Shown here: in pieces, positions 17,355 to 26,095 of the stretch
How the letters are laid out: every line of letters begins with the position of its first letter
Numbering within the stretch: the first letter of the stretch is position 1
Source of the DNA: Flavobacterium frigoris
GTDB taxonomy: Bacteria > Bacteroidota > Bacteroidia > Flavobacteriales > Flavobacteriaceae
Assembly: GCF_900111075.1 (NCBI RefSeq)
Contig: NZ_FOFZ01000001.1
Span: forward strand, 496,001-560,000
Length of the DNA stretch: 64,000 nucleotides
Reading direction: 5' to 3'
Notes under the pieces: model-generated
Told to the model about the DNA's origin: nothing
Databases searched by the model: none
Seen by the model: only the letters and a program-made list of their open reading frames with translations
Position numbers and translations under genes: made by a program

Positions 17355-19042
17355 TACTTAATGTTTTTTAATCTCAATTGGATCGAAATCTTTCCATTCC
17401 ATTCATTTTCATCAATGCAATACACCGCTTCGAAGGGCTTCTGATTTGTAGTTAATTCCATTTTGCTTCCTAATCCGAAACCAATGGCTGGTATGCCTTC
17501 GGAGCCATTTTGTTTTACAAACAGTTTTAAATGGGCATCGTCTTCGCCTAGTTTTTTAGCGTAGCCGGTATCTTTTATGTTTTTTGTGAGAAACACGGGG
17601 GTCATGTTCAGCGGACCAAAAGGTTCAAACTGTTTTAATATTCGGGTTAGTTTTGGGGTAATATCTGCAAAATCTATTTCGGCATCAATCTCAATTTCTG
17701 GAATTAGCAAATCCGGATGAATCGTCTTTTGCACCTGCTTTTCAAAAGCTTCTTTAAACAGGGAATAATTCTCTTCTTTCAATGTCATTCCGGCTGCATA
17801 CATATGTCCGCCAAATTGCTCCAAATGTTCAGAGCAGGCTTCCAGAGCATTATAAACGTCAAAACCTTTTACGGAACGTGCCGAGGCGGCATATTTATCA
17901 CCGCTTTTGGTAAAAACCAAAGTTGGTCTGTAATAGGTTTCAATCAATCGGGAGGCCACAATACCAATTACGCCTTTGTGCCAGTCTTCTTGATAGACGA
18001 CAGAGGTAGATCGTTCTGTTTCTTGGTTTTCTATAATTTGCGAAAGTGCCTCTTTGGTGATTTGCTTGTCTAAATCTTTACGGTCTGAATTGTATTGTTC
18101 TATTTCTGAAGCAAATTGCTGTGCTTGTTCAAAATCAAATTCTGTTAATAGTTCTACGGCATGATTTCCGTGTTTGATGCGTCCCGCGGCATTGATTCTT
18201 GGAGCGATGATAAAAACAACATCGGTGATATCCAAGGTTTGTTTTTTCACCTGATGAACTAAAGCTTTGATTCCCGGTCTTGGATCGCTATTAATCACTT
18301 GCAGGCCAAAGTAAGCTAGTACACGGTTTTCACCAGTCATCGGAACGATATCAGCGGCGATGGCAGCGGCAACTAAATCGAGATAAGACGTTAGATCTTC
18401 TACTGTCTTACCTTGATTTGATCCTAAAGCCTGAATTAATTTGAATCCAATTCCGCACCCACATAGCTCATCATAAGGATAGCTGCAGTCGTCTCTTTTG
18501 GGGTCCAAAATGGCAACGGCATCGGGCAAGGTTTTACCGGGTCTGTGGTGATCACAGATGATGAAGTCGATATTTCTTGCTTTGGCGTACCCCACATGAT
18601 CAATGGATTTTATACCGCAATCTAAGGCGATGATTAGCGTCATGTCATTGTCATCAGCAAAGTCAATTCCTTTAAATGAAATCCCATAACCCTCATCGTA
18701 CCGATCCGGAATATAGGTGGCAACATTTGGATAATAGGTTTTTAAATAGGAGGAGACCAGTGAAACAGCAGTTGTTCCATCAACATCATAATCACCAAAA
18801 ACAAGAATGTTTTCCTGATTTTCGATAGCTAATTCGATTCGGGCCACCGCTTTCTCCATATCCTTCATTAAGTAGGGATCATGCAAATGTTCTAATGACG
18901 GGCGAAAGAAGTTCTTGGCGTCTTCAAAAGTTTCAATCCCGCGCTGTACTAATAAGGTAGCGACAAAATTTTCCACATTTAAGGCTTGTGCTAAATGCTT
19001 GATTTTATCTTCCGAAGGTTTTGGTTTAATAGTCCAACGCAT
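17354..19042 (-). CDS. recJ: Single-stranded-DNA-specific exonuclease RecJ
   Basis: A 562-residue DHH-family 5'-3' exonuclease used in recombination and mismatch repair. The metal-binding motifs are visible: FGDYDVDGTTAVSL (about residues 80-93), IALDCGIKS, ICDHHRPG (the DHH motif), and APRINAAGR. A DHHA1-type nucleic-acid-binding half follows, with GVIGIVASRL and the glycine-rich QFGGHMYAAGMTL, then a C-terminal OB-like region. Length is normal. It lies 46 bp downstream of the HopJ-like gene and overlaps the MFS start. Confidence 0.95.
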   Translation of the reverse strand: MRWTIKPKPSEDKIKHLAQALNVENFVATLLVQRGIETFEDAKNFFRPSLEHLHDPYLMKDMEKAVARIELAIENQENILVFGDYDVDGTTAVSLVSSYLKTYYPNVATYIPDRYDEGYGISFKGIDFADDNDMTLIIALDCGIKSIDHVGYAKARNIDFIICDHHRPGKTLPDAVAILDPKRDDCSYPYDELCGCGIGFKLIQALGSNQGKTVEDLTSYLDLVAAAIAADIVPMTGENRVLAYFGLQVINSDPRPGIKALVHQVKKQTLDITDVVFIIAPRINAAGRIKHGNHAVELLTEFDFEQAQQFASEIEQYNSDRKDLDKQITKEALSQIIENQETERSTSVVYQEDWHKGVIGIVASRLIETYYRPTLVFTKSGDKYAASARSVKGFDVYNALEACSEHLEQFGGHMYAAGMTLKEENYSLFKEAFEKQVQKTIHPDLLIPEIEIDAEIDFADITPKLTRILKQFEPFGPLNMTPVFLTKNIKDTGYAKKLGEDDAHLKLFVKQNGSEGIPAIGFGLGSKMELTTNQKPFEAVYCIDENEWNGKISIQLRLKNIK

Positions 19043-19088
19043 GTTTTTTGTTTAAAGTTTCAGGTCTAAAGTTGCGTATAAAACGAAA

Positions 19089-19433
19089 TTATTTTACAAT
19101 CAAAGCCTCACCGTAAAAGGCAATTCCGTCCCAGCCAGTTTTCATGAAGTTTCTAATGTTCTGGTGATTTGTTCCTTCAGGATCTCCTAAAACTTCTTCA
19201 TAATAATAAGCGCCAAAGCAAGATAATGTTGCTGGTTCAGAGAACTTTTGCATCTCGGCGAAAGCAAACAACTTACAAGAACCTGAGTTCTCTCCTGCTG
19301 CATTGTGTTGTAATCCATTTTCGAATGCCGTGGGAGAGAAATTATAATTTTCCTCAATAACCGCAATCGTTTCTGAAAATGAAATCTCTTTTGGAGTATT
19401 TGTTAATTTGGTAAGAAATAAATCTAGAGTCAT
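19089..19433 (-). CDS. HopJ type III effector family protein
   Basis: A 114-residue protein matching the HopJ family, with the recognisable stretch NYNFSPTAFENG, followed by NAAGENSGSCKLFAFA and a C-terminal HQNIRNFMKTGWDGIAF. The family is named for a Pseudomonas effector, but it is widespread in free-living bacteria without type III secretion, and there is no secretion machinery here. So it is probably a housekeeping or stress-related protein of unknown function. It starts 11 bp after rsmI on the same strand and is likely co-transcribed. Confidence 0.85.
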   Translation of the reverse strand: MTLDLFLTKLTNTPKEISFSETIAVIEENYNFSPTAFENGLQHNAAGENSGSCKLFAFAEMQKFSEPATLSCFGAYYYEEVLGDPEGTNHQNIRNFMKTGWDGIAFYGEALIVK

Positions 19434-19444
19434 GTTTGTATCGT

Positions 19445-20161
19445 TTATTCTTCGTCTTTTTGGAATTTACTTTTTTTCACTTCTTTAATGATTGGTTTTC
19501 CGCCTATTACCACAACAATTTCGCCTCGTGGCGCCGTTTTTTCAAAATGCGTTAACACTTCTCGGGTTGTTCCTCTGACGTTTTCTTCATGCAATTTTGA
19601 AAGTTCACGGGAAACACAAATTTGTCGGTCTTCGCCAAAATAGATGACAAATTCTGCTAGTGTTTTTACCAATTTATGTGGAGAAACATAGAGAATCATT
19701 GTTCTCGTTTCTTCGGCAAGCTCTAAATATCGGGTTTGTCGTCCCTTTTTTTCAGGTAAAAATCCTTCAAAAATAAATTTGTCATTTGGCAATCCGCTAT
19801 TAACTAATGCGGGGACAAAGGCTGTAGCGCCGGGAAGGCATTCTACTGTTATTCCATTTTCTACGCAAGCGCGGGTCAATAAAAACCCTGGGTCTGAGAT
19901 GGCAGGCGTTCCAGCATCAGATATTAGTGCAATAGTTTCACCCGCTTTTAATCGTGAGATTAAATTCTCGATGGTTTTATGCTCATTGTGCATGTGATGA
20001 CTGTGCATGTGGGTGCCAATCTCAAAATGCTTCAGGAGTTTTCCGCTGGTGCGGGTATCTTCGGCAAGAATCAAATCGACTTCTTTTAGAATCCTGATGG
20101 CTCTAAAGGTCATGTCTTCAAGATTACCGATTGGTGTGGGAACAATATATAATTTTGACAT
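19445..20161 (-). CDS. rsmI: 16S rRNA (cytidine1402-2'-O)-methyltransferase
   Basis: A 238-residue tetrapyrrole-methylase-fold enzyme. It begins KLYIVPTPIGNLEDMTFRA, carries LAEDTRTSGKLLKH, the SAM-binding ALISDAGTPAISDPG, and CLPGATAFVPALVNSGLP. RsmI methylates the ribose of C1402 in the decoding centre with SAM. The protein stops before the C-terminal extension seen in some relatives, which is common in this phylum. It heads the compact run rsmI-HopJ-recJ-MFS. Confidence 0.94.
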   Translation of the reverse strand: MSKLYIVPTPIGNLEDMTFRAIRILKEVDLILAEDTRTSGKLLKHFEIGTHMHSHHMHNEHKTIENLISRLKAGETIALISDAGTPAISDPGFLLTRACVENGITVECLPGATAFVPALVNSGLPNDKFIFEGFLPEKKGRQTRYLELAEETRTMILYVSPHKLVKTLAEFVIYFGEDRQICVSRELSKLHEENVRGTTREVLTHFEKTAPRGEIVVVIGGKPIIKEVKKSKFQKDEE

Positions 20162-20202
20162 ACGCTGTTATGCGGGAGTTTTATTAGTACTTCGAAATAT
20201 AT

Positions 20203-21234
20203 TTAAAGGAATTTTTTCTCAATGATATCCATAAAACGTTCTGCATAATCATCTTTTCCTTCCCAATTGTTATAGTCGGGTTTTACCATTTCTTCTATAA
20301 AGTTTCGTGTTTCGTAGAAATTGTTAAAAGTGATCAATTGGTTCAGTACTCTATTGTAATCTTCATTACTGTTTCCAAAAAGGTGTTTTACAAATGCGAT
20401 TCGGTCATTGAGATCGATGTCAATTCCTTTTGAAAACGTGTCATTCAGTGAAACCGGTTTTGATTCCCCAGTTTTTTCGACTGGTTTAGTTGGAGGTGTT
20501 TCCTTCTCTTCTGTTTTTTCTATAGCTTCAAATACAGTTTCCGGCGGTAATGCTTGTACTTCTTCGACCTTTACAAAATCGGGTTCGCTATAATGGCCTC
20601 CAAGTAAATCTTCAAAAGAAATCTGCATGGTTTCCGCTTTCTTTGAGGCTTCAACTTCGGTCTCTTCTGTTAGTTGTTCTTCTTCCGCTGTTTCGTTGGT
20701 TTCAATTTCATTGTTTGAGGTTTCCTCTTCGATAGCTTCGATGTCTTTTAACGGCTGCTCTGTTATATCTGCTGCAAAATCACCTAAATCATTTATCTCT
20801 TCTGCAGTAAGTTCTTTTTCCTCTTCGGTAGTACTACTTTTCTCTTTTTTAGGTTCTTCTGCTGCGATAGGCTCCTGTATATATACTTCTTCGGCAGGAA
20901 TTTCTTCTACAGGAGCATATTCGAAAATCACCTCTTCTGTTGGAACTTCTCTCGTAGGAAACTCTTCTATGGGAACGAATTCAGTCATTTCGATCATGGT
21001 CTCGACAGGCAGTTCGTCACTTTTATCATAAAAAGCTTCGATTTCTTTTTCAATTTCAGCATGGCCTATTGTAGGCTTGATTGTACCATAATGCTCATTA
21101 ACAAATCGTAAAACCGACAATTTTTCATATAGTTTTTGGGTTTCCAAAAACAATTGATTGATGTCAGACTTATTCTTAAGTTGTAATATTCTGTGAGCAA
21201 TGCTGACTAAATCGGCTTCCAATTTTTTTTTCAT
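20203..21234 (-). CDS. Acidic protein of unknown function with helical ends
   Basis: A 343-residue protein with three zones. Residues 1-70 are helical (LVSIAHRILQLKNKSDINQL). Residues about 75-260 are a low-complexity Glu/Pro/Thr-rich stretch, probably disordered. Residues about 265-343 form an ordered C-terminal block containing LNDRIAFVKHLFGNSNEDYN and FVKHLF/FNNFYETRNF. No catalytic motif, signal peptide or membrane span is visible. The C-terminal block looks like the conserved part. It resembles conserved hypothetical proteins of the phylum; function unknown. It ends 42 bp upstream of the rsmI start and may share its transcript. Confidence 0.75.
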   Translation of the reverse strand: MKKKLEADLVSIAHRILQLKNKSDINQLFLETQKLYEKLSVLRFVNEHYGTIKPTIGHAEIEKEIEAFYDKSDELPVETMIEMTEFVPIEEFPTREVPTEEVIFEYAPVEEIPAEEVYIQEPIAAEEPKKEKSSTTEEEKELTAEEINDLGDFAADITEQPLKDIEAIEEETSNNEIETNETAEEEQLTEETEVEASKKAETMQISFEDLLGGHYSEPDFVKVEEVQALPPETVFEAIEKTEEKETPPTKPVEKTGESKPVSLNDTFSKGIDIDLNDRIAFVKHLFGNSNEDYNRVLNQLITFNNFYETRNFIEEMVKPDYNNWEGKDDYAERFMDIIEKKFL

Positions 21235-21355
21235 GACGTTTGAATTTGGTATTTATGGCGTATGTGTTTGTAATTTCCGATGATTTTTATTCTATTAAAG
21301 GAATAAGATCCTTTTATAGGGAACATTTAATTTTTAATTAAGCGTTCACAAATCA

Positions 21356-21383
21356 TTGAATTGATAAAAATTTTCTACTTTTG
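21356..21383 (+). promoter_or_regulatory. Promoter of thymidine kinase
   Basis: TTG at 21356-21358 and TACTTTTG at 21376-21383 are separated by 17 bp, matching the Bacteroidota -33/-7 pair. The start would be near 21390, giving a leader of about 80 nt. Confidence 0.65.
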
Positions 21384-21472
21384 AGACTACGTAAAAGTAT
21401 AAAATCTTAAGTCGGTTTATTACATTACAAAGTAATAAAAACTATTCATTTTTTAAGTTAGAAAAATACAAA

Positions 21473-22096
21473 ATGTTTCTCGAAAATACAGTAAATCATA
21501 AAGAACAATTTGGTTGGATCGAAGTTATCTGCGGTTCGATGTTTTCGGGTAAAACCGAGGAACTTATTAGACGTCTGAAAAGAGCGCAATTTGCCAAACA
21601 GAAAGTAGAAATATTTAAACCCGCCATTGATACTCGCTATCATGATGAAATGGTGGTGTCTCATAATGCTAATGAAATTCGTTCTACGCCGGTGCCTGCA
21701 GCTGCAAACATTGCGATTTTAGCGCAAGGCTGTGATGTTGTAGGGATTGATGAAGCACAATTTTTTGACGATGAAATCGTGCGAGTATGCAATGATTTGG
21801 CTAACCAAGGAATTCGTGTGATTGTAGCTGGATTAGATATGGACTTTAAAGGAAATCCTTTTGGCCCCATGCCAGCACTAATGGCGACTGCCGAATATGT
21901 AACCAAAGTTCATGCGGTTTGTACGCGCACCGGAAATTTAGCGAATTACAGTTTTCGAAAAACCGACAATGACAAATTGGTCATGCTGGGAGAAACAGAA
22001 GAATATGAACCTTTGAGTCGTGCTGCTTATTACCATGCGATGAGAAAAGATCAGGAGTCCTCTCCCCAGCCCTCTCCAAAGGAGAGGGAGGTATAA
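21473..22096 (+). CDS. tdk: Thymidine kinase with a repeat-derived C-terminal tail
   Basis: A type II thymidine kinase of 207 residues. The P-loop is [14 protein letters not shown] (about residues 23-36), the Walker B/base region is GIDEAQFF, and the lasso region has [18 protein letters not shown]. It phosphorylates thymidine with ATP for salvage. The domain proper ends near YYHAMRKDQ; the last residues [12 protein letters not shown] are encoded by a dispersed palindrome (ccctctcc aaa ggagaggg, 22070-22088) that runs through the stop codon. The tail is Pro/Ser-rich and probably disordered. The gene has its own promoter and a clear terminator. Confidence 0.94.
   Translation: MFLENTVNHKEQFGWIEVICGSMFSGKTEELIRRLKRAQFAKQKVEIFKPAIDTRYHDEMVVSHNANEIRSTPVPAAANIAILAQGCDVVGIDEAQFFDDEIVRVCNDLANQGIRVIVAGLDMDFKGNPFGPMPALMATAEYVTKVHAVCTRTGNLANYSFRKTDNDKLVMLGETEEYEPLSRAAYYHAMRKDQESSPQPSPKEREV
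22055..22092 (+). repeat. Palindromic repeat embedded in the 3' end of tdk
   Basis: ccctctcc (22070-22077), aaa, ggagaggg (22081-22088) form a perfect 8-bp inverted repeat with C-rich flank tcctctcccc on the left. This looks like a dispersed intergenic palindrome of the kind common in flavobacterial genomes; here it provides coding sequence. Dispersal is recalled, not searched. Confidence 0.65.
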
Positions 22097-22120
22097 CTTG
22101 AGTGCAACCCATATAATTCA

Positions 22121-22160
22121 AAACCCTTTCTGATGCTCAGAAAGGGTTTTTTGTTTTTTA
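22121..22160 (+). terminator. Terminator of tdk
   Basis: A 13-bp stem (aaaccctttctga / tcagaaagggttt) with a tiny loop is followed by a T-rich run on the plus strand. Confidence 0.92.
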
Positions 22161-22253
22161 GCTAGAAATATTTTTAAACTATTTGCGATTTATGATCTTC
22201 TTGCTCATTTAGTGGGGTGTTATGAAGGTTAATAATCTAAAGCTTACTTAATT

Positions 22254-22322
22254 TAAAAAAACCATCAAGAATTCAAGTTGGTTAAGTACTACCTTAATTT
22301 TTCTTAAATTCTTAATGGTTCT
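22254..22322 (-). terminator. Probable terminator of rpoN
   Basis: On the minus strand aaccattaagaatt pairs with aattcttgatggtt (one mismatch) around an inner ttaaggtagtacttaa hairpin, and is followed by seven T. It lies 20 bp after the rpoN stop. The loop is unusually long, hence moderate confidence. Confidence 0.6.
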
Positions 22323-22341
22323 ATAAAGATACTAACTGATC

Positions 22342-23808
22342 TTAAATCTTCTTCCTCATTCGCGCCACAGGAATATCCAGTTGTTCTCTGTATTTAGCTA
22401 TGGTTCTTCTAGCAATAGGATATCCTTTTTCTTTAAGTAATTCAGCTAGTTGATCGTCTGGATATGGTTTTTTCTTGTCTTCTTCCTCAAGAATGTTTTG
22501 AAGAATTTTTTTGATTTCCAAAGTCGAAACATCTTCTCCCTGATCATTTTTCATAGCTTCCGAGAAAAACTCTTTGATCAGTTTAGTTCCGTAAGGAGTT
22601 TCAACATACTTGCTGTTTGCTACACGGGAAATAGTCGAAATGTCAAGACCTACTAAATCAGCAATGTCTTTCAAAATCATTGGTTTTAACTTCGTTTCAT
22701 CTCCTTCAAGAAAGTATTCCTCCTGATAATGCATAATCGCATTCATCGTAACAAAAAGTGTTTCCTGACGTTGTCTGATTGCATCGATAAACCACTTAGC
22801 CGAATCAAGTTTTTGTTTGATAAACTGAACCGCATCTTTTTGAGGGCCTGATTTATCAGTAGATTCTTTATAGGTCTGCATCATTTCCTGGTAATCTTTA
22901 GAGACATGCAGACTAGGGGCATTTCTTCCGTTTAATGTCAATTCCAATTCACCATCTATGATTCTAATGGCAAAATCGGGAACCACATTTTCCGTAATTT
23001 TGTTGTTTCCCGTAAAAGCACCACCCGGTTTTGGGTTGAGTTTTTCTATTTCGTGAATTGCTTTTTTAAGCTGCTCATTCGAAATATTATATTTTTGTAT
23101 TAATTTATCGTAATGCTTTTTTGTAAAGGCATCAAATTGATTTTCGATAATATCAGTCGCTAATTCTACTGATTCCGTTGGTGTTTTGTGTTTCAATTGT
23201 AACAGTAAACATTCCTGTAAGTCGCGGGCGCCCACTCCTGAAGGTTCTAATTCATGGATTACATGCAACATTCTTTCCACGGTAGCTTCATCAGTATAAA
23301 GCGCTTGAGTGAATGCCATGTCGTCGACAATATCCGGGACACTGCGACGGATATAGCCCATGTCGTCGATGCTACCTACTAAAAATTCAGCAATATCTCG
23401 TTCGTCATCATTCAATATAAACGTATTCAACTGATTGATTAGATCCTGATGAAAACTAACAGGCGCTGCTAATGGAGATTCACGATCTTCATCATCATCA
23501 CTATAATTGTTCGTTTGGGTTTTATAATCTGGGGTATCGTCACTACTTAGATATTCGTCGATATTGATGTCTTCTGCGTCAACACGATCGGATTCAGAAT
23601 CATCATAGTCGTCATAGTCTTCGTTTTCAAACTCGTCTTTTTCGTACTCATCTTCTTCTTTCCCTGCTTCCAAAGCGGGGTTTTCATTCATCTCTTCCAT
23701 CAAACGTTGTTCAAATGCTTGCGTAGGCAATTGAATTAACTTCATCAACTGGATTTGCTGAGGAGATAATTTCTGGGATAACTTTAAATTTAAAAATTGC
23801 TTTAGCAT
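22342..23808 (-). CDS. rpoN: RNA polymerase sigma-54 factor RpoN
   Basis: A 488-residue sigma-54. The N-terminal activator-interacting region is Gln/Leu-rich (QKLSPQQIQLMKLIQLPTQ), followed by an acidic linker of Asp/Glu/Tyr runs (about residues 45-110), the core-binding domain (ERDIAEFLVGSIDDMGYI), an HTH region (DIADLVGLDISTISRVAN), and the C-terminal RpoN box ARRTIAKYREQL that reads the -24 element. It transcribes only with an AAA+ activator such as the NtrC-type protein at 0.1-1.5 kb. It has no operon neighbour on its strand. Confidence 0.96.
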   Translation of the reverse strand: MLKQFLNLKLSQKLSPQQIQLMKLIQLPTQAFEQRLMEEMNENPALEAGKEEDEYEKDEFENEDYDDYDDSESDRVDAEDINIDEYLSSDDTPDYKTQTNNYSDDDEDRESPLAAPVSFHQDLINQLNTFILNDDERDIAEFLVGSIDDMGYIRRSVPDIVDDMAFTQALYTDEATVERMLHVIHELEPSGVGARDLQECLLLQLKHKTPTESVELATDIIENQFDAFTKKHYDKLIQKYNISNEQLKKAIHEIEKLNPKPGGAFTGNNKITENVVPDFAIRIIDGELELTLNGRNAPSLHVSKDYQEMMQTYKESTDKSGPQKDAVQFIKQKLDSAKWFIDAIRQRQETLFVTMNAIMHYQEEYFLEGDETKLKPMILKDIADLVGLDISTISRVANSKYVETPYGTKLIKEFFSEAMKNDQGEDVSTLEIKKILQNILEEEDKKKPYPDDQLAELLKEKGYPIARRTIAKYREQLDIPVARMRKKI

Positions 23809-23831
23809 AATAAGGCACTAATTTATTTCAG

Positions 23832-23910
23832 CCACTAAGACGCAAAGGCGCAAAGTTTTGTGTTATTTATTTTCTTTGAAAACCGTGTTTTTTGTCACTA
23901 AGGCTCAAAG
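23832..23910. repeat. Two copies of a CACTAAGRCNCAAAG-type repeat, left side of GxxExxY cassette
   Basis: Copies are ccactaagacgcaaaggcg... at 23832-23855 and cactaaggctcaaag at 23896-23910, both in the same orientation. Related copies lie on the other side of the broken GxxExxY gene. Confidence 0.75.
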
Positions 23911-23917
23911 TGTTTTT

Positions 23918-24313
23918 TTAATAATTCTTTTTGGTGTTTATAAATCTTCTGATGCCACTTTTTATTAGTGGGATCTTAAAATTAATCAAAAACCCCAAAT
24001 CTTTATTTAGTAATTTCAGATGGCTTATGATTTGAGCCTCCCAAACAGGGTTTACTAACTCTACTGCTTTTACTTCAATGATAATACTATCTTCAACTAA
24101 TAGATCCAGTCGTAAACCTTCATTAAATTCAATACCATCATAAACGATAGGAATGTCTATTTGTCTTTTTACATCAAGACCCACTTTACTTATTTCGTGT
24201 GCTAAGCAAACTTCATAAACTCTTTCAAATCAACACGGACCAAGTTCTTTATGAACTTTGAAAGCCAAATTAACAATTATTCTAGCAATCTCTTCGGTTC
24301 TCTCAGTAATCAT
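23918..24313 (-). pseudogene. GxxExxY (PDDEXK-like) protein gene with in-frame stop
   Basis: The minus strand from ATG 24313 reads MITERTEEIARIIVNLAFKV then HKELGP, the usual start of GxxExxY proteins. Codons 27-28 are then TGT TGA, where the family has a Gly-hydrophobic pair before the Glu-x-x-Tyr of the signature. After the TGA (24230-24232) the same frame continues FERVYEVCLAHEISKVGLDV, then the PDDEXK-like core LRLDLLVEDSIIIEVKAVE and the end GIRRFIN. Only one lesion is visible and the remainder is well kept, so inactivation is recent or a short product from an internal start (24184, 88 residues) is made. The function of the family is unsettled; a nuclease fold is suspected. Confidence 0.85.
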
Positions 24314-24322
24314 GTTTAAATT

Positions 24323-24414
24323 GCCGTTAAGACGTAAAGGCGCCAAGTTATAAATTACTTTTATTGTAAAATATCTTTAATTTTTCTTAGTGCCCTAGCG
24401 TCTTCGTGGCGAAA
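24323..24414. repeat. Repeats on the right side of the GxxExxY cassette, one inverted
   Basis: gccgttaagacgtaaaggcg... at 24323-24347 is a direct relative of the copies at 23.8-23.9 kb. cttagtgccctagcgtcttc... at 24389-24414 is the same motif in reverse orientation. Confidence 0.75.
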
Positions 24415-24442
24415 CATTTTAAAAAATACTTTGCGGTAAAAA

Positions 24443-25879
24443 TTAAAATTCCGCGTTCAATGGTGTTCTTGGAAAAGGAATTACATCACGTATGTTTGTC
24501 ATTCCAGTTACAAAAAGCACCAATCTTTCGAATCCAAGTCCGAAACCAGAGTGAACTGCAGAACCAAATCTTCTAGTATCTAAATACCACCATAATTCTT
24601 CTTCGTCAATTCCTAAGGCTTTCATTTTTTCGACCAAAACATCAAAACGCTCTTCTCTTTGTGATCCTCCCACGATTTCTCCAATTCCAGGGAAAAGGAT
24701 ATCCATCGCACGAACCGTTTTTCCGTCTTCGTTCAAACGCATGTAAAACGCTTTAATATTTGCAGGATAATCAAACAAGATTACCGGACATTTAAAGTGT
24801 TTCTCAACCAAGTAACGCTCGTGTTCTGATTGTAAATCAGCTCCCCATTCGTTAATGATGTAATTGAATTTTTTCTTTTTATTAGGAGTACATTCTCTCA
24901 AAATATCAATTGCTTCAGTATAAGATACGCGTTTGAAATTGTTTTCCAAAACAAAATTCAATTTGTCAAGTAAAGCCATTTCGCTTCTTTCTGCCTGTGG
25001 TTTTGATTTTTCTTCGTCTAATAAACGAGTTTCTAAAAATTTCAAATCCTCTGGACATTTCTCCATTGTGTACTTGATAACGTACTGAATAAAATCTTCG
25101 GCCAAGTCCATATTGTCATTCAAATCATTGAAAGCCACTTCAGGTTCAATCATCCAAAACTCAGCAAGGTGACGAGAAGTATTCGAGTTCTCTGCTCTAA
25201 ATGTAGGCCCAAAAGTATATACCTGACCCAAAGCCATAGCATACGTTTCTGCTTCCAGCTGTCCAGAAACCGTCAAGTTGGTTTCTTTTCCAAAGAAGTC
25301 TTCTTTATAGTTTACTTTTCCGTCTTCGGTTCTTGGAGTACCGTCAAATGGCAAAGCGGTTACTTTAAACATTTCACCTGCACCCTCAGCGTCAGATCCA
25401 GTTACGATAGGCGTATTTACATATACAAAACCTTTTTCTTGGAAATAACTATGAACTGCAAATGACAAAACCGAACGCACACGCATAATCGCACCAAACA
25501 TATTCGTACGAACACGTAAATGTGCATTTTCACGCAAGTAATCTAAACTTGGTTTGTTCTTTGGTTGTATCGGGAATTTCTCAGCGTCTGAATCTCCGAG
25601 GATTTCCAGTTTTGCAACTTGAATTTCAAATTTTTGTCCAGCACCTTTACTTTCGACTAAAGTCCCAGTTACAGAAATAGCAGCACCAGTAGTAATTCTT
25701 TTTAAAGTTTCATCAGGAGTGTTCTCAAAATCGACAACACATTGTATATTATTGATGGTCGATCCATCATTTAAAGCGATAAATTGATTGTTTCTAAAAG
25801 TTCGCACCCATCCTTTCGCATTTACTTCATGAAGCGCCGTTGTACTGTTTAGTAAGTCTTTAACTCTTGTATGTCTCAT
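24443..25879 (-). CDS. asnS: Asparaginyl-tRNA synthetase
   Basis: A 478-residue class IIb synthetase that charges tRNA-Asn. It has an N-terminal OB-fold anticodon-binding domain (about residues 1-110, with GWVRTFRNNQFIALNDGS), then the class II core: motif 2 FRAENSNTSRHLAEFWMIEPE and motif 3 GLGFERLVLFVTGMTNIRDV. The C-terminus IPFPRTPLNAEF is that of AsnRS rather than AspRS. Length is standard. A TATATTTG -7 element about 65 bp upstream probably drives it. Confidence 0.96.
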   Translation of the reverse strand: MRHTRVKDLLNSTTALHEVNAKGWVRTFRNNQFIALNDGSTINNIQCVVDFENTPDETLKRITTGAAISVTGTLVESKGAGQKFEIQVAKLEILGDSDAEKFPIQPKNKPSLDYLRENAHLRVRTNMFGAIMRVRSVLSFAVHSYFQEKGFVYVNTPIVTGSDAEGAGEMFKVTALPFDGTPRTEDGKVNYKEDFFGKETNLTVSGQLEAETYAMALGQVYTFGPTFRAENSNTSRHLAEFWMIEPEVAFNDLNDNMDLAEDFIQYVIKYTMEKCPEDLKFLETRLLDEEKSKPQAERSEMALLDKLNFVLENNFKRVSYTEAIDILRECTPNKKKKFNYIINEWGADLQSEHERYLVEKHFKCPVILFDYPANIKAFYMRLNEDGKTVRAMDILFPGIGEIVGGSQREERFDVLVEKMKALGIDEEELWWYLDTRRFGSAVHSGFGLGFERLVLFVTGMTNIRDVIPFPRTPLNAEF

Positions 25880-25942
25880 TTTAATTTTAGATTTTTAACT
25901 ATACCATTGATGATATCAAAGGGTATCGAAGAATAGTAAATG

Positions 25943-25950
25943 CAAATATA
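25943..25950 (-). promoter_or_regulatory. -7 promoter element of asnS
   Basis: TATATTTG on the minus strand fits TAnnTTTG. The -33 region lacks a clear TTG. The leader would be about 55 nt. Confidence 0.5.
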
Positions 25951-26009
25951 ATTGATTTGTTTTAATTGTCATTATAGTAAGCAAGCAATCCGGAAGGAGA
26001 ATAGTGTTT

Positions 26010-26095
26010 TTTAGAAGCAATCTCCCGCTATCCATTACAATCTTCTTGTTTTTAAAGATAAAACAAGAAGGATTTCCATTGCTATCGGGGCTAGG
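26010..26095 (-). repeat. Structured palindromic element of a type recurrent in Flavobacterium (candidate RNA structure)
   Basis: On the minus strand the order is tagccccgat, AGCAAT (26078-26083), ggaaatcc, an 11-bp hairpin with a 7-nt loop (cttcttgtttt / aaaacaagaag, 26042-26070), ggatagcggga, then ATTGCT (26016-26021). The outer AGCAAT/ATTGCT arms pair, as do the inner aatcc/ggat arms. CCCCG outside and CGGG inside could form a pseudoknot. The element sits between asnS and a TlpA-like gene. No protein is encoded; an ORF across it (25916-26125) looks spurious. Confidence 0.7.

Noticed and set aside
20203..21234. Acidic 343-residue protein as a cell-division or polar-organising factor
   Set aside because: Low-complexity Glu-rich sequence invites such guesses, but no recognised domain supports it.
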